Part shown: one piece after another, positions 7,762-14,052 of the stretch
How positions within the stretch are numbered: position 1 is the first letter of the stretch
Layout of the letters: every line of letters starts with the position of its first letter
NCBI GenBank assembly: GCA_017885385.1
Contig: JAFNGF010000198.1
Location: forward strand, 377 to 15,055
Origin: Planctomycetota bacterium
GTDB lineage: Bacteria > Planctomycetota > Phycisphaerae > Sedimentisphaerales > Anaerobacaceae
Reading direction: 5' to 3'
DNA: 14,679 nucleotides
Translations under genes and position numbers: made by a program
Notes under the pieces: model-generated
What the model saw: the letters and a program-made list of their open reading frames with translations, nothing else
Told to the model about the DNA's origin: nothing
Database searches by the model: none

Positions 7762-7848
7762 TTGCTCCCCTTTCAGTAATGATTTGCCTCGTGCCCCCGC
7801 CGCTTTACGTTCGGCCCATAATTTTATCCAGGCTATTGGGAACTTCAA
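7711..7848 (-). repeat. Direct repeat copy 2 of the small-protein cassette
   Basis: Partner of 3821-3959 in the same orientation, nearly identical over 7711-7779 and more diverged beyond, with both promoter hexamers kept. Similarity ends sharply at 7711. The copies are about 3.9 kb apart and flank the radical SAM, ATP-grasp and decarboxylase genes, so recombination between them would delete exactly that set. Confidence 0.85.
7821..7848 (-). promoter_or_regulatory. Sigma-70-type promoter candidate in repeat copy 2
   Basis: TTGAAG (7848-7843), 16-bp spacer, TAAAAT (7826-7821) on the minus strand, the same arrangement as at 3932-3959. With the small gene truncated it could now drive the radical SAM, ATP-grasp and decarboxylase genes downstream. 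Confidence 0.45.
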
Positions 7849-7938
7849 TAGGGCAATCTATGATGCACCGCCACTGTGCTCAGGCAGTACTGTGACTGAA
7901 GCTTGCGTAAAGATGAGGGCACGGCAGGATGGGAAGTG

Positions 7939-8856
7939 CTAATGGGCTTCTATCGCACTTTTCAGAGTCTCACGGAAACGGCTATCATTCATAACACAGT
8001 CGCCAGTTACCTCCGGCATGGTTATGGACGTGAACCTTCGCCATATGTCGGCCAGGTTTTCCCGTTTAATATTACCCATAACGTATGGAACAAAAGGACA
8101 CGGGGTGACATCTCCTTCTGGGGAGACATATAGAGACGTTTTTTTGAGTACATTGCACTTGGAGCCAGGGGTCGGCAATTCAATGTGAATGAATCCTGAG
8201 TCTCCCAATGTTCTTACCTTTTGCTTTTCGGGCTCTGTCAGTAAGACATGAGCGGTCTTGTACCAGCATCCAGTTGCCATTGGAAAGACGATGGAAACGG
8301 CAAATACCCTAAGCTTCCTTCCCACATCGATGATTCGCTCAAGGCCGACATTGATATTCTTCTTTGCGGCGTAGGTTACGATTTGACAGGGGATATTAAA
8401 ATCTCTTAACACCTTAATTCCGGCTATGACTCTGCCATATAAACCAGGAAGGCCTCGCAATCGATCATGGGTTTCTGGGTCCGGGTCATCGATCGATACA
8501 TCGCACAAGGACAAACCTGCAGCCTTTAAGCTGGAAACGAGTTCACGATTCAGACGCCATCCATTGGTGTTTATCCGGGTGAGCATTCCAGCACTATGTG
8601 CGTAGCGCACCAATTCGACTATGTCGCTCCTTAATAAGGGTTCACCGCCGAAAAAACTAACTCTGACTGTTCCCAATTTCTTTGCCTGATCAATGATGGA
8701 TTCAACTTGCCATGTTTCCAGTTCTGAACTGACTCTTCGATTAGGGACATTCGTACAGCAGTGTACGCAATGACACTGGCAGCGATATGTGACGCCGATG
8801 GTTATGAGACTTGGCACATCCTTTTTGAGCAGTCTTGCCAGCGTATGCAGAAACAA
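7939..8856 (-). CDS. Radical SAM enzyme with SPASM-like C-terminus
   Basis: Residues 26-33 give Cys26-x3-Cys30-x2-Cys33 (RCQCHCVHC) for the radical 4Fe-4S cluster, followed by FFGGEPLL (68-75), the usual second motif of SPASM-type enzymes. The C-terminal part has Cys234, the SPEGDVTPCPF segment with Cys253, MGN and Cys287, resembling a reduced SPASM or twitch domain that holds an auxiliary cluster. Such enzymes modify peptides, sugars or cofactors; the substrate is unknown here. The coordinates use the TTG at 8856, the only standard start in the frame, but the frame is open to 8976 and the upstream codons look coding (for example KAKWIVNRLNRGLRLYY), so the real protein is probably about 34 residues longer, from an ATT near 8958. 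A 28-codon ORF with its own promoter and ribosome site ends at that point. Confidence 0.85.
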   Translation of the reverse strand: MFLHTLARLLKKDVPSLITIGVTYRCQCHCVHCCTNVPNRRVSSELETWQVESIIDQAKKLGTVRVSFFGGEPLLRSDIVELVRYAHSAGMLTRINTNGWRLNRELVSSLKAAGLSLCDVSIDDPDPETHDRLRGLPGLYGRVIAGIKVLRDFNIPCQIVTYAAKKNINVGLERIIDVGRKLRVFAVSIVFPMATGCWYKTAHVLLTEPEKQKVRTLGDSGFIHIELPTPGSKCNVLKKTSLYVSPEGDVTPCPFVPYVMGNIKRENLADIWRRFTSITMPEVTGDCVMNDSRFRETLKSAIEAH

Positions 8857-8953
8857 CAGATAACATGCTTTGAGAGATCCGTTTGTATAGTAAAGCCTGA
8901 GTCCCCTGTTCAGCCTGTTGACTATCCACTTGGCTTTCTGAACCGTAGAACCG

Positions 8954-9040
8954 TTAATACTCGTGATTGCTCCTGTCTATCTTAGATGCAGTATATGAGA
9001 TAGTTAAGTCGAACACCCTTGACTTCTTGGGACTAAACAT
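8954..9040 (-). CDS. 28-aa ORF, possible leader or displaced N-terminus of the radical SAM gene
   Basis: ATG 9040 has GGAGGAG nine to eleven bases before it, and a good promoter lies at 9082-9109. The peptide starts MFSPKKSRVFDLTISY and ends SNHEY. Its TAA (8956-8954) shares one base with an ATT (8958-8956) that opens the extended frame of the radical SAM enzyme. It could be a translated leader that couples initiation to the enzyme, a small peptide gene, or the true N-terminus moved out of frame by a one-base change. The peptide has no Cys, Gly-rich or double-Gly leader pattern, so a modified-peptide precursor is the weakest option. Confidence 0.4.
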   Translation of the reverse strand: MFSPKKSRVFDLTISYTASKIDRSNHEY

Positions 9041-9081
9041 GGTTTTGATCTCCTCCGTGAGCCCCGACAACGTTGATCAAT

Positions 9082-9109
9082 ATTGTAGGCCCATAAAACG
9101 AATTATCAA
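9082..9109 (-). promoter_or_regulatory. Strong sigma-70-type promoter candidate upstream of the radical SAM/SPASM gene
   Basis: On the minus strand TTGATA (9109-9104) and TACAAT (9087-9082) are separated by 16 bp, each one or two bases from consensus. A start near 9075 would leave about 35 nt of leader before the ATG at 9040, including the GGAGGAG ribosome site. Confidence 0.55.
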
Positions 9110-9188
9110 GGCACCTAAACTGTAAATTTCGGATGGGAAGGGAACATCGTATCCCCCTGGTGAGGATAAGATGCATGACCGACAGGCA

Positions 9189-10082
9189 CTACAAGCAACT
9201 CAAGAAGATATGGCAGGAGCTGGGGGGAAAGCCCCTACCAGAACGCAAAAAATACTCTTGAAAAAAATAGCTCCTCCAAAAAGGATTAACATTTTCTGCA
9301 GGACCCAAGAAGGCTTTAGGGCTGCGAAAGTACCAGTTATCAGGCCTGGCACAATCTGGCCGGCTTTCGTGTCCTGGGACCGCCTGACTGTAGAGAACAT
9401 ACGTATTCATTATGACAGGCAACCTGTGAATACGTTTGATAAGCAGCCCAGCATTTTGACAGAGCTTTTTGAACCGAGCAACATCACATTGGATCGGGTT
9501 GACACTGACCATGGCCAGTCCCTGAGCCTCAAGATGCCCCCTTACTCCATCCAAGAATGCACGGATCACATCCAGACCATCACTTCCACCGTCTGAAGAC
9601 CAACCGCGCCGTGAGCCAAGGCCAGGGTAGCTCTCCAACTTGCAGCCAAGCTCCTCTAACTCATGGCTGGGAATGGCTGGAGGATAAAAAAGAATAAGGT
9701 CAAATTTGCCTGCAATCCCCCCGAACATGTCAGCGACCGTACATGCCACGCTCACCTGGTTCTTGTCCACGGTCTTTTTAGCAAGGTATATTTGCTCCGG
9801 AAGAATATCAGTTGCCAAAATCGACACATCTGGAAAATGCTTCTTGACGAAAATAGCCACTATGGCATGAGCACCAGTGCCAATCTCCAGAATCTTCGTT
9901 TCATGCCGGATGTATCGGTGCACGATAAGCCTCTGGTGGATCGTTCCCCAATTACAGAGCTGGCCGGTAGCCGAAGCTAACACATCAAGATCGAAAAGCA
10001 AACGAATAAAACTACGTTGTGTGAAGAGTCTCTTGCGAATTACGCCATTTACTCTCACCAAAAGCCGTTTCATGAGCTTCAT
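9189..10082 (-). CDS. Class I SAM-dependent methyltransferase, PrmC/HemK-like fold
   Basis: From ATG 10082 (AGGA six bases upstream) the protein is 297 residues; a TTG at 10103 would add seven. The SAM-binding motif I is ILEIGTGAHA (about 64-73), the acidic ribose contact is in LATDILP (about 89-95), and the motif IV position reads FYPPAIP (about 132-138). In PrmC-like N-methyltransferases that site is NPPY, so the catalytic Asn is replaced by Tyr and the acceptor is probably not the release-factor glutamine. About 65 residues after YVLYSQ are rich in Arg, Pro and Ser and do not look like the rest of the fold. Another frame over 9400-9200 has a hydrophobic segment, so a late frameshift is possible. 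The 5' end overlaps the short cobalamin-like ORF by 71 bp. Confidence 0.75.
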   Translation of the reverse strand: MKLMKRLLVRVNGVIRKRLFTQRSFIRLLFDLDVLASATGQLCNWGTIHQRLIVHRYIRHETKILEIGTGAHAIVAIFVKKHFPDVSILATDILPEQIYLAKKTVDKNQVSVACTVADMFGGIAGKFDLILFYPPAIPSHELEELGCKLESYPGLGSRRGWSSDGGSDGLDVIRAFLDGVRGHLEAQGLAMVSVNPIQCDVARFKKLCQNAGLLIKRIHRLPVIMNTYVLYSQAVPGHESRPDCARPDNWYFRSPKAFLGPAENVNPFWRSYFFQEYFLRSGRGFPPSSCHIFLSCL

Positions 10083-10287
10083 AGAATTCCTTTCCTCTTC
10101 CAAGGTTCTTCTTCAATGTCCCGAATTGCCCGACCAACTCGGCATGGAACCTTTTGATCAAGAATATCGTTCTCAATATCGCTTCCTTAGGGACCCTGCG
10201 CAATATATCCCAATCACTAGGGGGTCGAATTCCTCTCCATTCGGTGGTGGTTCTAGGATTGACCAAAAGCACTTTGTTAAATCTCAT
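10012..10287 (-). CDS. 91-aa ORF beginning like a cobalamin-binding radical SAM protein
   Basis: The first 23 residues, NKVLLVNPR...GIRPP, match the opening strand and loop of B12-binding radical SAM proteins (typically KVLLVNPP...PPLGL). The next residues should be GLGYLA-like, but the sequence jumps to SDWDILRRVPKEAILRTIF, a basic helical stretch like the C-terminal tails of such enzymes. No radical SAM Cys motif is present. The simplest reading is a gene with a large internal deletion that left the two ends fused in frame. It overlaps the methyltransferase start by 71 bp, more than normal coupling, which also suggests the C-terminal part is not under selection. ATG 10287 has only a weak GTGGA ribosome site. 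Confidence 0.45.
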   Translation of the reverse strand: MRFNKVLLVNPRTTTEWRGIRPPSDWDILRRVPKEAILRTIFLIKRFHAELVGQFGTLKKNLGRGKEFYEAHETAFGESKWRNSQETLHTT

Positions 10288-10366
10288 AAAATTACATCCA
10301 CTTTTAACAGCATATATATTTTATAGCTGGTACCTTAGCAGCCATGTGCAAGTTTTCTTAGCCATT

Positions 10367-11431
10367 CTAACCTAAATGATGGTAAGCAATTCTCCCCGTA
10401 ATTTTTGCCAAAGATAATGGCATGTGTTTTCCTATAGACCTTAGCAATTTATGTTTTAGACTATTTTGCTCTAAAGACATCATCCCTTTTACTTCCGGAT
10501 AATAGAAATAAGGAAGATCATACATTTTCGCACCCCATCTTCTTTTGAAATTGAGTAAGCCCTCATTTTCTGGTGGTGTTTTCCCAAAGTCAAAATAATG
10601 GTATCCTTTAGTGCAAGCCAGCTCTATAGCGCTCCACAGAAGAAAATGGTTAGGTTTTTTATCTAGATATTTTTGAATAGAACTCCCGAATTCGTGGGTA
10701 ACAATATTTTTGAATTTAAACAAAACAAAACCTCCAATCGTCTTTTTATTCCACTTTGCCAAAATGAGTGTTAAATAGCCTTTCGGATAGAGTATTTCCC
10801 ACATGTTTTTAAAAAAATTGTATGGCTGTATAGGAAATCCCAACCGCTTCCTCATTGAGGCGTGTATAAAGTAGAATTCCTTTAGGTCTTGTTCAGAACA
10901 GCCCTGGCTTATTGCGAGTCCGGATTTTGTCGCCCTTTTTCTTGATTTAACAATATCTCTGGGGAATGCTCGCTCTACTTTCTCAAATCCGTCTTTAATA
11001 TCCAGAATATGAATCTTATAGTAATTATGCGGCTTGAGCCTACCATCCTTGATCAAATCCTGGTTCCAAAAGGGTCGAAGCTCATAATACGATGCCGAAA
11101 TATTTTCGGCTTCTCTAATTATACGGTCCAACAATTTTGCTAAGTCTTTTGTGTCCTCGACCAACGGATCGCAGTAAGAACTAAAGGGTAACGACACAAT
11201 TCTTGTTCCCGTTAATCTACTTTCAACAATAAAGCACGGAATAGCTGCACGAATATTACGTTCTTGGTCTTCTATGGCGAAACACAGTGGTCTGGCGTGC
11301 TTGTACGTCAAGGCAATCACTTTCATCCAGGAAGAGTGTTGATATATTGTGCCGTATGGATGGTTCTCAACAAATGAATCCCATCTAACGTCATTCAAGG
11401 GGTCAATAAGCATTACGTCACTTATATTCAT
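10367..11431 (-). CDS. FemAB-like GNAT aminoacyltransferase (intact copy)
   Basis: A 354-residue protein of the FemAB/double-GNAT type. Members use aminoacyl-tRNA or related donors to add amino acids to envelope precursors, and distant members are common in exopolysaccharide loci; the donor and acceptor here are unknown. The N-terminal half has GTIYQHSSWMKVIAL (28-42) and LTGTRIVSLPFSSYCDPL (about 73-90). The C-terminal half has IQPYNFFKNMW and YFDFGKTPPENEGLLNFKRRWG, the place where related enzymes carry a G-R-T or G-K-T segment followed by an F-K motif. It is the full-length partner of the broken copy at 3451-2384, with a nearly identical C-terminal end, but is visibly more AT-rich. The ATG at 11431 has only a weak ribosome site. 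It follows the deacetylase gene after 128 bp. Confidence 0.85.
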   Translation of the reverse strand: MNISDVMLIDPLNDVRWDSFVENHPYGTIYQHSSWMKVIALTYKHARPLCFAIEDQERNIRAAIPCFIVESRLTGTRIVSLPFSSYCDPLVEDTKDLAKLLDRIIREAENISASYYELRPFWNQDLIKDGRLKPHNYYKIHILDIKDGFEKVERAFPRDIVKSRKRATKSGLAISQGCSEQDLKEFYFIHASMRKRLGFPIQPYNFFKNMWEILYPKGYLTLILAKWNKKTIGGFVLFKFKNIVTHEFGSSIQKYLDKKPNHFLLWSAIELACTKGYHYFDFGKTPPENEGLLNFKRRWGAKMYDLPYFYYPEVKGMMSLEQNSLKHKLLRSIGKHMPLSLAKITGRIAYHHLG

Positions 11432-11536
11432 GGTACTGTCTCTACTACGGAGCTTTGTGTGCTTTCTCTTTGGGTGATAATGTGATGATCACTATGTCCT
11501 TACCTGGTAATTCCAGCAGGGTTACGCAAAACTCTC

Positions 11537-11554
11537 CAGATCACTTTTGATCTG
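11537..11554 (-). terminator. Hairpin directly after the deacetylase stop codon
   Basis: CAGATCA and TGATCTG are exact 7-bp inverted repeats around a 4-base loop, beginning 5 nt after the TAA of the deacetylase gene on the minus strand. A run of four T follows six bases later. It could be a weak intrinsic terminator or attenuator between the deacetylase and FemAB-like genes. Confidence 0.35.
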
Positions 11555-11559
11555 AGTAT

Positions 11560-12885
11560 TTATCTGCCGAATAGTCTCAGCAAAAAGTCTGTCAAAGTCA
11601 TGCAATCCAAGTCATGGCTGGTTGTGAATGCACTTTTTTTACCATCGGGCCACAACCAGTACCGCACAATGGGATTCGGGCTTTCTTCGATCCTTCCTAA
11701 AAGATCCAATTCGTTCTCTCGACCAAAAGTCTCATGTTCCTTTACGAAGAGCGAGTAGCCTGCCTCATTATCCGACACTTCATAAGGAAATCCCTCATCC
11801 GCCAGAAATTTGAGTAACGTTTCCGAGCACTGAGGGTGGACGCCAATGCACGGCTTGCGATTCTTTGATTCAACGAGGAACTCCCTTTCTTCAATTACGC
11901 GATAATCTCGATAAAATGCCGCTTGCGAGGCTTTACCGGGAAGATTGCGGCCAAGAATGACCGCCCGGTCGGTGCATTTGCAGTGAGCTCGCCAACCTTT
12001 CCCGGGTGCAGCTTCAAAGGCAAATTGGAATCGACTCTTTTCTTTCCACCATTGGGCAACTTCCTTCATCCCGGTAACCCATATATCCCGCTCTGAATTC
12101 AGGGCCTTATCCAGCAGTCCTTCCATAGCCTCTCTGCAGGTCGCGAATCTTTCGGGATGTAGCTGTAGAACAAAAATATCTCCTCGCCGATGAGTGGTTT
12201 CAAGTATCTCGCTCCATATTCGGCTGATTCTATCTAAATCTTTAATACCAAGCCTATCTATTAGTATTTCGTCATCTGGAAGCGCTATAGGAATGCAAAC
12301 AATGCCACCCTGCAGTCGAGGAATTACCACGCTTTTGTGACCATCCAGTGGATTGTACAGGACATGAACGGCCTTTTCCATAAAGTGTCTCAATTTGGAC
12401 AGGTGAGATTTCTTAAAGCCATTCCATATAAAGGTCTCATTACTCTCCCACAGCAAATTGTTCCTCTGGACGGCCTGACCCGTGTGGCCGTTCCAGCTCA
12501 GATATGGCGCTCGAAAGCCGTAAGGATGTATCTGGAGCTGCTCGAAAACGTCTTTAGCCTTGCGTATCTCGCTGACCTGCTCGTCCAGTCCCAGAGGCTT
12601 GAAGTTCTTGTGCGTGTAGCCATGTATGGCAAATTCAAGATTGGTATGTGACGAATGGTTAAGCAATTTATGGTGCCTTTTTAGAACAAGAGCCGGGACG
12701 ATTAAGGCTGGTCGATATTTGTACTTCTTTCCGAGCTGCTCTATCGTCAGAACAGCCTCTTTCATTTTGTTTCCAGAGAAATCAAAACGTTTGATAAGCG
12801 TGGCCAAGCGCAGAATAAAGCCAATTACTCCCTTTGTTTTGAGTGTAAAGACGAGACGCTCCACAAATCTGCGTATGTTTAACAT
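11560..12885 (-). CDS. Polysaccharide deacetylase (NodB-like) with permuted motif order
   Basis: A 441-residue protein from ATG 12885, chosen because AGGAG lies four bases upstream; an ATG at 12906 would add seven residues (numbers below count from that ATG). NodB-type enzymes remove N-acetyl groups from glycans using a metal held by Asp and two His. The His pair is in EFAIHGYTH (His95 and His99) and the next motif is GFRAPY (130-135), with LQLHPERF (247-254) as the late His motif. The Asp motif, normally at the N-terminus, appears at the very end as TTSHDLDCMTL (428-438). The order therefore looks circularly permuted, with a region of about 130 residues in between that includes KPCIGVHPQ. 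Partners in the locus suggest an amino-sugar polymer as substrate. Confidence 0.8.
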   Translation of the reverse strand: MLNIRRFVERLVFTLKTKGVIGFILRLATLIKRFDFSGNKMKEAVLTIEQLGKKYKYRPALIVPALVLKRHHKLLNHSSHTNLEFAIHGYTHKNFKPLGLDEQVSEIRKAKDVFEQLQIHPYGFRAPYLSWNGHTGQAVQRNNLLWESNETFIWNGFKKSHLSKLRHFMEKAVHVLYNPLDGHKSVVIPRLQGGIVCIPIALPDDEILIDRLGIKDLDRISRIWSEILETTHRRGDIFVLQLHPERFATCREAMEGLLDKALNSERDIWVTGMKEVAQWWKEKSRFQFAFEAAPGKGWRAHCKCTDRAVILGRNLPGKASQAAFYRDYRVIEEREFLVESKNRKPCIGVHPQCSETLLKFLADEGFPYEVSDNEAGYSLFVKEHETFGRENELDLLGRIEESPNPIVRYWLWPDGKKSAFTTSHDLDCMTLTDFLLRLFGR

Positions 12886-12980
12886 TATTCTCCTGTCAGC
12901 ACGCATTCGGCGTTAAGACGCTCGCTTCCACAGGCAACTTACTGACGCCATTCTCTCTGCAAGTAATGCTTTCATAAAGG

Positions 12981-14015
12981 CTATCCAACGTGCTTGTACA
13001 GAACAGAGCCGCATAACCACAGCAGAGGCATCGGCATGGCTCTGAAAATGTGACGATAGGCGCTACTTACCTCCTGAGTCCCAGCAACAAAGGCGTCCTG
13101 TCGCAGGTTATATCTGTAATAGTTGAGGACTCGCTCTTCTGTGCCCCAGCCTATCTTGAACCTTCGCAGCCCCCTATTATCCATTGCTGTCCTGCCAAAA
13201 CACAGGCTTTGGTATCCACGTTGAGCCTGCCATTTTATCGCTTCCCAGATTACCAGGTCGTTTGCTCTAAGGTGCTGATACCTATAGTCCGAGGCGGCAA
13301 ACTTGCACACGGATTTATCGCCGAAATTAAAGAACATAGCACCGGCGATATTGGCGCCACAATAACAGGCCAGCACGATAAAACCCAGGTCCTTGCAGAT
13401 AATATGCTCGTAGACTTTTTCAAAAAAACGGTAGGGTTGTGGAGGCAAGCCATGCCTCTGTCGGCTAATGCAATGCAAGCGGTAGTATTCCTTTAGCGCC
13501 TCTATAGAAGTATGTATCTTGACGTTGACCCCCGCACGAATTGCTTTGCGAATAGCTGTTCTGACACTGTGTCTGAACCGACAAAAGAGCTGCTCTGCAC
13601 CCAGAGTTAAATCCAACTTGTGCCCGTAAAAGGACACTGCCGGCGTTTCATTCGGATAGTCTCCCCATCTTAGGTCTATGAACTCCCAACGCCGCCGGCG
13701 CCCATAATCCTTTATAGACTCAATCATATCTTCAGCACCAGAGTTGTTATCGCCGATAGATTCGCATTGATCGGTAAACGGTAGGCATACACCGCGACGT
13801 CCTGTAAGTATGCTTCTTACTTCCATCATCGGTGTCATGGCCAAGAACTTGTTCTTATCAAGGAGCGTAAAGTAGACAGGATGGTAACGGTAGCTTTCAC
13901 AAAGCACCTTCGCCCAGGCTGAGGTATGATAAAAGCTATAGCCCTGGCTGGAAATCAACAATTCATCCCAGCATGGATAATCAATCGGGTTCAGTATATC
14001 AACGTGGCAGTGCAC
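12981..14015 (-). CDS. Divergent FemAB-like GNAT protein
   Basis: A 344-residue protein with the same overall plan as the two paralogues but clearly more distant. Shared landmarks are YSFYHTSAWAKVLCESYRY (26-44), ILTGRRGVCLPFTDQCE, the basic HSVRTAIRKAIRAGVNV segment, PPQPYRFFEKVYEH and LCFGRTAMDNRGLRRFKIGWG, the family's G-R-T and F-K region near the C-terminus. It presumably transfers an amino acid or acyl group to an envelope component, by family only. The start is GTG 14015 with AGGAG five bases before it. It follows the DegT-type gene after 37 bp, so the two are likely co-transcribed, and is about 95 bp ahead of the deacetylase start. Confidence 0.85.
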   Translation of the reverse strand: MHCHVDILNPIDYPCWDELLISSQGYSFYHTSAWAKVLCESYRYHPVYFTLLDKNKFLAMTPMMEVRSILTGRRGVCLPFTDQCESIGDNNSGAEDMIESIKDYGRRRRWEFIDLRWGDYPNETPAVSFYGHKLDLTLGAEQLFCRFRHSVRTAIRKAIRAGVNVKIHTSIEALKEYYRLHCISRQRHGLPPQPYRFFEKVYEHIICKDLGFIVLACYCGANIAGAMFFNFGDKSVCKFAASDYRYQHLRANDLVIWEAIKWQAQRGYQSLCFGRTAMDNRGLRRFKIGWGTEERVLNYYRYNLRQDAFVAGTQEVSSAYRHIFRAMPMPLLWLCGSVLYKHVG

Positions 14016-14052
14016 TAAGGCTCCTGGGCATCAGTAGAAAATAGGGGTGTCC

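Noticed and set aside
9171..9596. 141-codon plus-strand open frame opposite the methyltransferase
   Set aside because: It is antisense to a gene with clear SAM-binding motifs and shows no ribosome site or known motif.
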